From Bacteroidales bacterium (GTDB lineage: Bacteria > Bacteroidota > Bacteroidia > Bacteroidales > 4484-276), in the NCBI GenBank assembly GCA_014860585.1, contig JACZJL010000109.1, positions 1 to 50,578 of the forward strand: DNA of 50,578 nt. Direction: 5' to 3'. Below the pieces are notes generated by a model. It had not been told where the DNA came from, made no database searches, and was given only the letters and a program-made list of their open reading frames with translations. Made by a program: the position numbers and the translations under genes. Every line of letters starts with the position of its first letter. Position 1 is the stretch's first letter. Below, in pieces: positions 1-8,535 of this stretch.

Positions 1-603
1 CCACGCACCATTCAAATATCCAAACAAACCAAGGTAACTTTCATATTCCCTTTTGATATAAAGCGATTCAATGGTAAAGTTATTTCCATCGTAAGCACCG
101 GAGAACGGATTGATTTCGCTACCAATAGGCTCCCATCCCAGCCCGTTAAACCAGGTTTCGGTTTCTGTGGCATCAATATCAGCAGTTTGAAGGAAGAATT
201 TACCACTAAAGGTATTGCCGGCGTTGGTTTCAACAGATAACCAATAAAGATTTTCAAGACTTGCAATCAGGTAAGGATCTTCCTGGGTTCCTGTTCCTTC
301 AGGTGGTATTGGGGTAGGATCATCAAGCGTGGCCGGTGCCGGGCAGCAAGGCGCAGAAACCGTACCCGCCTCAAAAGGATAAGCCGTAAGGCAAAGTTCA
401 GCAGGTCCGGATAACACATCTGTATCATCCGTATTAACTTCATTGGAAAAAACCGGTGAAGATGTATTGGGTTGTGTGGCAGCAAACGGATCATGTTTGC
501 CCTGGTTGTCACCCTGTATTGTAACAGGGTTTGTGCAAATAAGCATCACCGGCAGAAGAAGCAGAGCGGCGATTAACATCCGAAAGTGAGATTGTTTTTT
601 CAT
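1..603 (-). CDS. GLUG-type secreted surface protein, N-terminal part (cut by window edge)
   Basis: The reading frame is open from an ATG at 603 to the window edge, giving 201 codons and no stop. It begins with a signal peptide (MKKQSHF, then a Leu-rich core to about residue 24). A Pro/Thr-rich stretch follows, then a segment beginning GTQEDPYLIASLENLYWL and continuing with FLQTADID, GWEPIG, FSGAYDGNNFTIESL and YLGLFGYL. This is the usual lead-in of GLUG-repeat proteins of Bacteroidota, which are large secreted or surface beta-helix proteins that often carry a T9SS tail; the tail would lie outside the window. The same frame stays open upstream to an ATG at 975, so the gene is fused in frame to a FISUMP-like fragment. 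I chose 603 because a complete signal peptide begins there. The exact function is unknown. Confidence 0.72.
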   Translation of the reverse strand, partial: MKKQSHFRMLIAALLLLPVMLICTNPVTIQGDNQGKHDPFAATQPNTSSPVFSNEVNTDDTDVLSGPAELCLTAYPFEAGTVSAPCCPAPATLDDPTPIPPEGTGTQEDPYLIASLENLYWLSVETNAGNTFSGKFFLQTADIDATETETWFNGLGWEPIGSEINPFSGAYDGNNFTIESLYIKREYESYLGLFGYLNGAW

Positions 604-975
604 AAGGCTTTTTTTTAAGTGTGAGAAAGATACTACATTTTGGATAAGGCTTTTACCTGCAACGTCAAAAATTCCGAGGTGTGTGTTTCCCGGGGATTGG
701 CAAAAAAAATCTATCGTACTTGCGTTGCCCATCGGGTTCGGGAAAACGGTGATCTGATGCTTTCCGGCTTCAGTTTCGATGGTTGCAACGCTGGGGTTGA
801 GATGAAGGGTATCTTGCCCACAAATTTGCAACGAATCGTTTCTTGTGAGGTTGATAACCCAAACTGAGTCAACAATTGAACTAAAGCCTGAACCAGTGAA
901 ACTGATCAGGTAATCTTGTCCGTAGGACTGCAACAAGACGATTACCATGAATAGAATGAAAGTAAATTTCTTCAT
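604..975 (-). pseudogene. FISUMP-like protein N-terminus, truncated and in frame with the GLUG gene
   Basis: A frame starting at ATG 975 encodes a signal peptide (MKKFTFILFMVIVLLQSYGQ), then DYLISFTGSG, LTRNDSLQI and DTLHL. A segment resembling a sorting domain follows: TVFPNPMGNASTIDF, then LGIFDVAGKSL. This order is typical of the start of FISUMP (Fibrobacter succinogenes major paralogous domain) proteins in Bacteroidota. After about 120 residues the frame runs without a stop into the signal peptide of the GLUG gene at 603. The FISUMP domain itself is missing. I read this as the stump left by a deletion that joined two surface-protein genes. A long fused product is possible but would carry an internal second signal peptide. 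Confidence 0.6.
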
Positions 976-1198
976 TTTAAAAGAGGTTAGGTTATTACAT
1001 CATTTTCTTTGGTAATGTGGAAAACATGAAAACACCAACAGGCAAAGCTCACTGCAGATTCATTTATTTTTTAATAATTTTGGAAAAACAACTGATTCGA
1101 AAGATACTAAAAAAAAAAGCAATACACATACATTTAATGCAAATAAAAATTACATCGATTGGGAAAGGTTTAATGAAAAACATTTCTAATGAATCTAA
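976..1198. other. AT-rich stretch without a recognisable gene
   Basis: This segment separates the FISUMP-like stump from the T9SS type B remnant. It has poly-A/T runs and short open frames on both strands whose translations look random. I see no promoter box, RNA or repeat that I would defend. Confidence 0.4.
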
Positions 1199-1384
1199 CA
1201 AAAGGTTGTCAATACCAGGAGAGTGCATGAAATGAACAGCATCCATGAGGAATGGGATGGAAAAATAAACGGCAGCAATGCTTCTGAAGGGGTTTATTTC
1301 TGGACCTGCGACTACCAGACCCTGGACAGAACGGGAAAAATTGTGAATCGCTCACAGCAGGGAAGCGTGACGATGCTGAGGTAA
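1199..1384 (+). pseudogene. Remnant of a T9SS type B (gliding-motility-associated) C-terminal domain
   Basis: From ATG 1232 to the TAA at 1382-1384 there are 50 codons. They contain EEWDGKINGSNASEGVYFW, then CDYQTLD, and end QQGSVTMLR. This matches the end of the gliding-motility-associated C-terminal (type B) sorting domain, where WDGK-N-G-ASEGVYFW and a final QGSVTLLR are characteristic. The frame extends upstream only to a stop at 1196-1198, so the rest of the domain and its passenger protein are gone. The tail probably belonged to a large secreted adhesin. It ends two bases before the convergent gpsA stop. Confidence 0.7.
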
Positions 1385-1385
1385 A

Positions 1386-2372
1386 CTACCCCTGATGATT
1401 CAACAGCTTATTGACAAAGGAGGTGATGTCATAACTGCCGTTAAATACCTGGTGCAACTCGCTGAGGATCGGGTATTCATCAGGCTCAACTCCCTTCTCC
1501 TGCAATTCCCTGTAAAAAATATTCACAGCAATTCGTCCTTCCAGCACTACCTTTTCGGAAATATTATCGGTGAAAAACCCTTTTCCAATGAGCAAACCCA
1601 GTGTGCGGTTGCGACTTAGATCATTCAGCGAAGTCAGGGCAAAATCGCCAATACCGCAATAGTTAAATAGGGTTTTCTTTTTGCCGCCAAAAAGCAGCAG
1701 GATATGCCGCATCTCACTCAGTGCTTTCGTGAAAATCATAAATTTGAGGTTGGGCGATTCAAACTGGGCATCTACCACACCGATGGCGATGGCGTAAATG
1801 TTTTTTAAAATGCTCAGCATCTCAACCCCCCGGATGTCAGCCGAAAAATCAATATAAACGGAAGTATTTCTAAAAACCTCCTGAAAGACACTGAAAAGCG
1901 CCCCCTCATCAGCGCCAAGTGTAAAAGAAGTCGGCTGGTTATTAATGATCTCCCTGGCAAACGAAGGCCCTTTCAGCGCACAAACAGGGTTGGGCAATTG
2001 TTCCTTGAGCGATTCAACAATGGTTTGATGCTGGTTACCAAATCCTTTGGCAAGATTTACAATGATGGAGTGGGGATGAATGTTCTGGTTAGTCAAAAAA
2101 TCAACGACCACAACCGATGGAATGGCCACAAAGACGATGGCTTCATGTTGCAAAAGCGAAAAATCTGTAGCAGCCTTTAACCGGTTTTCCAGCAGAATGT
2201 TGGGGAAATATTTTTTATTGATATGCACGGAGTTAATGGTATCGACGACCTCTTTCTCGATGGTGATCAGCGTGACATCCAGCTCCGGCTTCCTGGTGAG
2301 TACATTGCCCAATGCGGTGGCTATGGCCCCTGCGCCGAGAAAATAGATCTTTTTTTGTTGTTGATTATTCAT
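1386..2372 (-). CDS. gpsA: NAD(P)-dependent glycerol-3-phosphate dehydrogenase
   Basis: The 328-residue cytoplasmic enzyme reduces dihydroxyacetone phosphate to sn-glycerol 3-phosphate, the backbone for phospholipid synthesis. The N-terminus has the Rossmann dinucleotide motif GAGAIATALG (about residues 13-22). KGPSFAREI in the middle is the conserved GPSFA motif. LKNIYAIAIGV carries the catalytic-lysine region, and CGIGDFALT followed by SRNRTLG is the C-terminal substrate motif. The length is normal for GpsA. Its ATG overlaps the end of the upstream flippase gene by 8 bases, so it is the last gene of the nadC-yihY-flippase-gpsA operon, in keeping with an envelope-lipid theme. The family assignment is firm. 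Confidence 0.95.
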   Translation of the reverse strand: MNNQQQKKIYFLGAGAIATALGNVLTRKPELDVTLITIEKEVVDTINSVHINKKYFPNILLENRLKAATDFSLLQHEAIVFVAIPSVVVVDFLTNQNIHPHSIIVNLAKGFGNQHQTIVESLKEQLPNPVCALKGPSFAREIINNQPTSFTLGADEGALFSVFQEVFRNTSVYIDFSADIRGVEMLSILKNIYAIAIGVVDAQFESPNLKFMIFTKALSEMRHILLLFGGKKKTLFNYCGIGDFALTSLNDLSRNRTLGLLIGKGFFTDNISEKVVLEGRIAVNIFYRELQEKGVEPDEYPILSELHQVFNGSYDITSFVNKLLNHQG

Positions 2373-3897
2373 TTTTATCTTCCGTGTTTAATGGATTGAC
2401 TGTGCCAAAGTGTTTAAGATGATCAGCCCAACGTGCGGGATTCCTCCATTTTAACCAGGCGCCTCTCAAACTGTTTAGTTCAACGGGTTCGTAAAACTTA
2501 ATTGCAAATAAAAGGAGTGGAAAGATGAGGAGTAACATCGTTTTTACCCCAATTCCTGTCCAGAAACCAAGTGATGCCGTCAACGATGCAACAAAGTAAA
2601 TTGCAACCCCGGAAAGCAGTAATTTTAAAATTCGTGCAAACTCATAATTTATCGGGTAATACCGCTGCGAATAAATATAAAACATGATGGTCATCATTAG
2701 GTTAGCCAACACCGATGCCACTGCAGCGCCCTGGATGCCAAACATAGGGATCATCAATAAATTGATGCCGATATTAAACACTGCCACAATCAAAACAATC
2801 ACAATGGTGTATTTGGTTTTTTTCACATAATGCAACCCCATCGAAATCACGCTGTTCAGGCCCCTGAAGATCACTGCGAGGCAAAGCATGGGAATTACGT
2901 TGTAAGCCAGCAGGTATTCATCGTTGGATGCAGCAAAAACAGCAATCACCTCTTTTGCGTAAAAAATCAGAATCAATGCAAGGCCTGTCATGGCATAGGT
3001 GAAATAGGTCGTCACCCGGGCAAAGTAGCGGCGGGCTTCAGGTTGGTCGAAAATTTTGTAGGCCAATGGGGCAAAACCCAGCAGAAAGGACTGAACCATA
3101 AAGAGGTGGATGACGCTGGCCACTTTATAACCTACTGAATAGATCCCCACTTGGGAATAATCGAGGAAATATTTGATCAGGTACCGATCGCTCAATGCCA
3201 GCGCCATGGTAGCTACCGTAGATAAAACCAGCGGAATGCTGAATAGGCTGAGCTCTTTCAACATGGTCATATTGAAAGAAAACCTCATATTTTTCAGTAA
3301 AAACGGGAAAGTGCCCATTGTCACCAGTACGTTGCCAAGTAACTGACTCAGAATGATTCCTTTTACTCCCATTTTTAAAATCACGATAAAATAAATGTTA
3401 AGCAGAAGGATAGTCACAAATTTGAGGATAACCAGCGAGATGAACAGCAACGATTTTTCTTTCAGCCTGAAAAGTTCAAATGGGACGCGGTTAATCGCTT
3501 CCAGCGCCACCCAAAGCCATAAAATCAGGAAATAATCGGAAAAATTACCATGGTCAAAAAAGAGGTTGGAAAACCAGGAATTGAAAGGATAAAAAGCGAC
3601 GTTGACGATCACAGCGAGCGTCAGTGTAGCGGCAAAAGTCGTAAATACGATCATTTTGCGCCGGTCTTCATTTTGCTCTGCGGCAAACCAACGCATCATT
3701 CCGGCAGTAAGACCGAGGCTCACGATGGTAGTAAAAAACTGGCTGGTTACCTCCAGAATTGAAAAGATACCGTATTCAGCCGTGGTCAGGTGAGTGGTGT
3801 ATAAAGGCAATAAAATAAGCCCGATGATCTTTGTGCTAAGATTGCCAAGGCTATAGATGGCCGTGTGCTTCACGGTATTTCTCAGGTGATCAAGCAT
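2365..3897 (-). CDS. MOP-superfamily polysaccharide flippase (Wzx/MATE-like)
   Basis: The 510-residue integral membrane protein starts MLDHLRNTVKHTAIYSLGNL and has about 12-14 hydrophobic segments spread along its length. The opening, the GIFSILEVTSQF segment in the first helices and the regular hydrophobic pattern match polysaccharide biosynthesis flippases, which move lipid-linked oligosaccharides across the inner membrane. The C-terminus is a short hydrophilic cytoplasmic tail. It overlaps both neighbours by 8 bases (YihY upstream, GpsA downstream), which indicates translational coupling. There are no glycosyltransferases nearby, so the lipid-linked cargo cannot be named. Other MOP members, such as a MurJ-like lipid II flippase or a MATE exporter, are less likely from the overall look. 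Confidence 0.85.
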   Translation of the reverse strand: MLDHLRNTVKHTAIYSLGNLSTKIIGLILLPLYTTHLTTAEYGIFSILEVTSQFFTTIVSLGLTAGMMRWFAAEQNEDRRKMIVFTTFAATLTLAVIVNVAFYPFNSWFSNLFFDHGNFSDYFLILWLWVALEAINRVPFELFRLKEKSLLFISLVILKFVTILLLNIYFIVILKMGVKGIILSQLLGNVLVTMGTFPFLLKNMRFSFNMTMLKELSLFSIPLVLSTVATMALALSDRYLIKYFLDYSQVGIYSVGYKVASVIHLFMVQSFLLGFAPLAYKIFDQPEARRYFARVTTYFTYAMTGLALILIFYAKEVIAVFAASNDEYLLAYNVIPMLCLAVIFRGLNSVISMGLHYVKKTKYTIVIVLIVAVFNIGINLLMIPMFGIQGAAVASVLANLMMTIMFYIYSQRYYPINYEFARILKLLLSGVAIYFVASLTASLGFWTGIGVKTMLLLIFPLLLFAIKFYEPVELNSLRGAWLKWRNPARWADHLKHFGTVNPLNTEDKNE

Positions 3898-4849
3898 CGT
3901 TGAATTGCTTTTGGGCTGTTTTGATGCTTACATTCAACTCAAAACCAATCAGCAGAATGATGGAATTGAAATAAACCCATAACAGAAACACCAACAATGT
4001 CCCGATCGAACCATAGAGTGCGTTGTAGCGGTTAAAATTCTCGATGTAAAAGTTAAAAGCATAAGTTGTAAGCAACATCAGGGCTGAGGTAAAAATGGCG
4101 CCGGTGGAGAAAAACTTGTATTCCTTCTTTTTGGCCGGGGCATAATAATAAAGGAAAGAAATGGAAAACAGGAAAAGGGAGATAATCAACAACCACCTTG
4201 CAATCTGGATGAGGATGATAGTAAAATTGTTGGTTAAAAATCCCTGGATGACAAAAAAGCTAAGAACCCTTCCTCCAATCACAAATAGTGAAATAGCCAG
4301 TATCACAAGTACCGAGAGTAAAATCACCAGGAAAAGGCTCACCAGTCGTTGTTGGATGAACGACCTGGTTTCCGTAACATGGATGGAGGAATTGAACCCT
4401 TCGATGATGGAGTTGATGCCGTTGGTGGAGAAATAAAGCGCAAGGATGAAACCCAGTGAAAGCAGGTCGCTGCGGGGCTGTGTAATGATGTCTTCAAGTG
4501 TGGATGAAACATATATCCAGAGCGAGGAGGGAATGACATCTTCGAGGAAACGAAGCAATTCTTCCTGAAAACCGGTGATCGGGACAAATGGAATAATGGT
4601 GAAAAAAAACAACACAGTAGGAAAAAGTGCCAGGAAAAAATCGAAAGAAATGGAGGATGCCCGCAATGTCAACCTGCCCTCAAAAAGTCCCTTGAAGAAG
4701 AAAATGAGCACATTTAAGAGCGGAAGTCCTTTGTTTCCCGGTAAAACAATCTTTTTCAGCGACTTAATAATGAATGCCAGCCCATCGCGCAGCGACTGAA
4801 TGTTCTTTTTTCCAAGCAGGGCAAGATATTTATTATTCGGATCAAGCAA
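3890..4849 (-). CDS. YihY/BrkB family inner-membrane protein
   Basis: The 319-residue protein has a basic, soluble N-terminus of about 45 residues and then six hydrophobic segments. Features of the YihY/BrkB family are visible: SISFDFFLALFPTVLFF after the first helix, SLGFILALYFSTNGINSIIEGFN in the middle, and GSIGTLLVFLLWVYFNSIILLIGFELN near the end. The family was once annotated as ribonuclease BN, which was wrong; its molecular role is unknown, possibly in transport. It begins 18 bases after nadC and its end overlaps the flippase start by 8 bases, so it belongs to the same operon. The family call is firm and the function is open. Confidence 0.9.
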   Translation of the reverse strand: MLDPNNKYLALLGKKNIQSLRDGLAFIIKSLKKIVLPGNKGLPLLNVLIFFFKGLFEGRLTLRASSISFDFFLALFPTVLFFFTIIPFVPITGFQEELLRFLEDVIPSSLWIYVSSTLEDIITQPRSDLLSLGFILALYFSTNGINSIIEGFNSSIHVTETRSFIQQRLVSLFLVILLSVLVILAISLFVIGGRVLSFFVIQGFLTNNFTIILIQIARWLLIISLFLFSISFLYYYAPAKKKEYKFFSTGAIFTSALMLLTTYAFNFYIENFNRYNALYGSIGTLLVFLLWVYFNSIILLIGFELNVSIKTAQKQFNDA

Positions 4850-4867
4850 AGTAAAGAAGTTTAATGG

Positions 4868-5704
4868 TTAAAAATCAGCTTTTAAACTCATGTCCAGACT
4901 CTTTATCTGGTGCGTCAATGCACCGGAGGAGATAAAATCAACGCCGGTTTCGGCATATTGCCGGATGTTGTCGATGGTAATTTTACCGGAAGCCTCTGTT
5001 TCATAACGACCTGCAATCCTATCAACGGCTTCTTTCAGGTCGGCAAGGTTGAAATTATCGAGCATAATCCTGTCAACACCCCCGGTCTCGAGTACCTGCC
5101 CGAGTTCATCAAAATTTCTGACCTCAATTTCAATTTTCAGATGTATTGATTTCTCCCTGAAATAATGATGAACGGCATCAATTGCCGCCTTGATGCCACC
5201 CGAAAAATCGACATGATTGTCCTTGATCATGATCATATCGTAAAGTCCCATCCTATGGTTGTATCCGCCGCCGGTTCTTACTGCCATTTTCTCCAGTTCA
5301 CGAAGGTTAGGTGTGGTTTTTCTTGTGTCGAGCAGCCGTGTATTCAGACCTGCCAGTTGGTTGACCATCAAACGGGTGGATGTGGCAATACCGCTGAGCC
5401 GTTGCATAAAATTCAGGGCAAGCCGCTCACCAGAGAGTATAGAAATCACTTTACCGGAAACAGAAAAAGCGACATCTCCGTTTTGTACCGACTTTCCATC
5501 TTCCATGAAAGAATTAAATTGCAGATCGGGGTCAATGGCTTTGAAAACTTTTTCAGCAATACCAATCCCACAGATCACGCCCTCTTGCTTAACAAGAAGA
5601 TTGGCTGTACCGGAGGCTGAGATGGGAATTGTTGCCAGGGAGGTGTGATCTCCGGCGCCAATATCTTCCGCCAAAGCATGCTTTATGATTTCATCAATTG
5701 TCAT
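4868..5704 (-). CDS. nadC: Nicotinate-nucleotide pyrophosphorylase (carboxylating)
   Basis: The 278-residue quinolinate phosphoribosyltransferase converts quinolinate and PRPP to nicotinate mononucleotide, CO2 and pyrophosphate in de novo NAD synthesis. Diagnostic segments are the N-terminal EDIGAGDHTS, LNFMQRLSGIAT, then DTRKTTPNLRELEK, RTGGGYNHRMGLYDM with IKDNH, and the C-terminal EIEVRNFDEL, DRIMLDNF and SSGALTH. These carry the Arg, Lys and His residues that bind quinolinate and PRPP. Length and motif order are normal. It is the first gene of a four-gene operon and has a perfect TAnnTTTG box 17 bases upstream. nadA and nadB are not in the window. Confidence 0.95.
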   Translation of the reverse strand: MTIDEIIKHALAEDIGAGDHTSLATIPISASGTANLLVKQEGVICGIGIAEKVFKAIDPDLQFNSFMEDGKSVQNGDVAFSVSGKVISILSGERLALNFMQRLSGIATSTRLMVNQLAGLNTRLLDTRKTTPNLRELEKMAVRTGGGYNHRMGLYDMIMIKDNHVDFSGGIKAAIDAVHHYFREKSIHLKIEIEVRNFDELGQVLETGGVDRIMLDNFNLADLKEAVDRIAGRYETEASGKITIDNIRQYAETGVDFISSGALTHQIKSLDMSLKADF

Positions 5705-5720
5705 CTGAAAAATTTATTTG

Positions 5721-5728
5721 CAAAAGTA
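5721..5728 (-). promoter_or_regulatory. Putative -7 box of the nadC operon
   Basis: On the minus strand this reads TACTTTTG, a perfect match to the Bacteroidota -7 consensus TAnnTTTG. It lies 17 bases before the nadC ATG, which would give a very short leader. Confidence 0.5.
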
Positions 5729-5792
5729 GACAAACCAAACAACACAATCCATATTAGCATCCTGATTGCCGGCAAATTTGCGAAGTAAGACA

Positions 5793-8246
5793 TTACCAGG
5801 TAATAACCATTCTTTCACTATCGTTCGGAAAGATAATTGTAGGGCAGGTGATAGTAGACGGATCCCCGTCCGGCGGCTGTTCCGATGCTTTCCGGAAATT
5901 CATTGTCATGGGGTAAATTTTTCGTGGCTTTCCATCAAATTTCACAATATCACCCAGGTTGTCAAAGCCATGAAAAACTAACCGGATGTTGTTGAATTTA
6001 CTTTGATAACTACCTTCGGTTTTTTTGAATTCGACTTCATTGATTCCAGGTTTGTAGATCATTTGCCGTAGGTGATAATTTCCGCTTTCGAAAGCATAGG
6101 TTACACCGTCATCTTCATAATATTCCCATGCAAGATCAGTTGTTTGATTGCTTTTGTACAAGTGGATAATGAGTGTATCAGAGGGTTGCTCGCTGGTATG
6201 TTGCACCGGCGATTGCATGGGAATCATGCTTCCGGCCGCAACAAAAACCGGCAGTTTGTCAAGCGGACAATCGGTGAAAATTTCCTGTTTTCCGTCAAAT
6301 TTCTGATCAGTGTAGAAATCATACCATTCGCCCTCCGGAAGATAGGCTTTGGTGATTTCTTTTGTGCTTTCGACAGGGATAACCAACAGGGAAGGGCCAA
6401 AAAGGAACTGGTGTTCGTAGGCAGTTGAATAAATCTTTTCATCGGAAGCATAATTGATGGCTAAACTCCGGTTCATGGGCATTCCGTTGAGGGTTGATTC
6501 GCGCATTGAGGTATAAACATAGGGCAACAGGTTGTACCGGAGTTGGATGTAGTTACGGGCAACGTTCTCGGTAAACTCGCCAAACACCCATGGTTCCTGA
6601 CTTATCGAGTTGTAAGTTGTGTGTCCTCTGAAAAATGGAGTGAATGCGCCGATTTGTATCCAGCGTGCGAACAGGTCAGGCGTGCAGTTCCCACCAAATC
6701 CTCCTACGTCTGAACCTGTGAACGAAAGTCCGGACAAGCCCAGGCTGCTAACGAGCTTAACACCCACCATCATGTGATGGTCGGTGGCCTGGTTATCGCC
6801 GGTCCAGAGGATCGTGTAACGTTGCATCCCTGCAAAACCGGCACGGGTAATGTTCATCGGCCGGCGCCCGTTGAGCAGCTTTTTCGTACCTTCAAAGGTA
6901 GCTCGCGCCATCTGCATTCCATACATATTCTTGGCCTGGCGGTAGGTGGTTTTGTTCCCGTTCCAGTCGAATTCGATCAGATTGGGAACCTGTTGACCCC
7001 AGGTGGCAATCTCATTCATATCGTTCCAAAATCCTTCAATACCATCCTCAACATAGCCTTTAAACTTTTCGCCCCACCATTTTCTTCCTTTCTCGCTGGT
7101 GTAGTCGGGAAAATGACACCAACCCGGCCACACTTGTGCCGTCCAGTCAGTTCCGTCGGGGTATTTCACAAACAGATTTTGCGCCACACCTTCATCATAA
7201 GCCTTGTATCCCTTTTCCACTTTAATCCCCGGATCAACAATCACCGCAGTTCTGAAATTTATCGCTTTCAAATCGTTCAACAACTTTGCCGGTTGAGGAA
7301 ATTCTACCGGGTTCCATGTAAAAATCTTGTAATTGTCCATGTAATGAATGTCAAGGTAAATGACATCGGCAGGGATTTTCTTCTCACGGAAAGTTTGAGC
7401 AATGCGCAACACCTCCGTATCAGGGGTGTAGCTCCACCGGCATTGCTGGTAGCCCAACGACCAGAGCGGCGGCATCTCCATACGGCCGGTCAGCCAGGTA
7501 TAGGATTTCAGGATGTCGGCTATATTTTTATGATAAATGAAATAGTAGTCCATTTCGCCGTCATCAGCCGAAAAATAGGAAAAGCGGTTGTTTGATGCGC
7601 CAAAGTTGAAGATAGTTTTGTGGGTATTGTCAAGGTAAATTCCATAATTTAACCCGTTGTGAACTCCAATATAAAAAGGGATTGAAGCGTAGAGCGGGTC
7701 TGAGTTTCCGTCATAATGCGGGTTGTCGGTGTTCCAATGCTCGTAAGCTTCTCCCCGGCGATTGAGACTGCCGGTTTTTTCGCCAAGCCCGATGAATTTT
7801 TCACCCTCCTGCATCACTTTATAGGTCGTCACTTCCGTGCCAATCCATGAAGTGCCGAACTTTGGATCATCCTCACTGATTACCCTTCCATCTTTGGTTT
7901 TAAAAGTGAACCTCACCGGTTTTTTGGTCATGTGCAGCTCCAGAGAATCAGTGGTAATAAAGAATCCGTTGTTGTCCTCGCCATAGTCAAAGTTACCCCG
8001 GATCGGAGATCCAACCACCGAAAAAGAAAAATCCGGAATGAACGTTTTGGCAATTCGGATTCGAATTATATTTTGAGAAAAAATGGTAACAATGGCCGAA
8101 CCATTGGTGGTTTTGATCGTAAATGTTTGGTTAGCCGGGTTTCGCTCCAATTTCGTGAAATCGCCGAGGCTGTTGTTTAAGTTGTTTTGTGTCATTGCTG
8201 AAATGCTGAAAAAGGAAAGGAAAAAAGCTAAAACTCTTGTTTTCAT
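5793..8246 (-). CDS. GH31 family alpha-glucosidase, secreted
   Basis: The enzyme of about 817 residues starts with a signal peptide (MKTRVLAFFLSFFSISAMTQ). The frame is open further upstream to an ATG at 8312, but the signal peptide and a TACATTTG box at 8283-8290 favour the start at 8246. It has an N-terminal beta domain (FIGLGEKTGSLNRRG, YGIYLDN) and the GH31 (beta/alpha)8 barrel with DVIYLDIHYMD. The nucleophile motif GFWNDMNE places Asp at about 409, and WTGDNQ places the acid/base Asp at about 484. FTGSDVGGFGG and a C-terminal beta domain follow. It should release glucose or related alpha-linked sugars from oligosaccharides in the periplasm or outside the cell. The xylosidase and sulfoquinovosidase subgroups cannot be ruled out. 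No susC/susD pair lies beside it. Confidence 0.92.
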   Translation of the reverse strand: MKTRVLAFFLSFFSISAMTQNNLNNSLGDFTKLERNPANQTFTIKTTNGSAIVTIFSQNIIRIRIAKTFIPDFSFSVVGSPIRGNFDYGEDNNGFFITTDSLELHMTKKPVRFTFKTKDGRVISEDDPKFGTSWIGTEVTTYKVMQEGEKFIGLGEKTGSLNRRGEAYEHWNTDNPHYDGNSDPLYASIPFYIGVHNGLNYGIYLDNTHKTIFNFGASNNRFSYFSADDGEMDYYFIYHKNIADILKSYTWLTGRMEMPPLWSLGYQQCRWSYTPDTEVLRIAQTFREKKIPADVIYLDIHYMDNYKIFTWNPVEFPQPAKLLNDLKAINFRTAVIVDPGIKVEKGYKAYDEGVAQNLFVKYPDGTDWTAQVWPGWCHFPDYTSEKGRKWWGEKFKGYVEDGIEGFWNDMNEIATWGQQVPNLIEFDWNGNKTTYRQAKNMYGMQMARATFEGTKKLLNGRRPMNITRAGFAGMQRYTILWTGDNQATDHHMMVGVKLVSSLGLSGLSFTGSDVGGFGGNCTPDLFARWIQIGAFTPFFRGHTTYNSISQEPWVFGEFTENVARNYIQLRYNLLPYVYTSMRESTLNGMPMNRSLAINYASDEKIYSTAYEHQFLFGPSLLVIPVESTKEITKAYLPEGEWYDFYTDQKFDGKQEIFTDCPLDKLPVFVAAGSMIPMQSPVQHTSEQPSDTLIIHLYKSNQTTDLAWEYYEDDGVTYAFESGNYHLRQMIYKPGINEVEFKKTEGSYQSKFNNIRLVFHGFDNLGDIVKFDGKPRKIYPMTMNFRKASEQPPDGDPSTITCPTIIFPNDSERMVITW

Positions 8247-8282
8247 GGATAATAAAATATGTTGAAGAATTCGATTTGCCTG

Positions 8283-8290
8283 CAAATGTA
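8283..8290 (-). promoter_or_regulatory. Putative -7 box of the GH31 gene
   Basis: The minus strand reads TACATTTG, a perfect TAnnTTTG match, about 36 bases before the ATG at 8246. It lies downstream of the alternative ATG at 8312, which supports the shorter start. Confidence 0.5.
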
Positions 8291-8535
8291 CCGGTTTTCT
8301 GCAAAGTCTCATGCAATTTTTTGCACAAAGAGCAGTGTTGAATTGACATTACGACCCCCTGAATAAATAAGAGAAAGGCTACGCTAACTTTAGCAAAATG
8401 ATCACTTCGTCCGATCTTTTACTCTGAATTCAACAATGGGGTGGAAACAACAAAGGGTTTGTTAAACAGCCTGATATTTTACCCAAATATTTTAAACACG
8501 AAAACACCCTGTATTTGGTTTTCAACGACTTCTTT

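Noticed and set aside
640-867. 75-codon plus-strand frame
   Set aside because: It is antisense to the FISUMP-like stump, which has a signal peptide and a family pattern.
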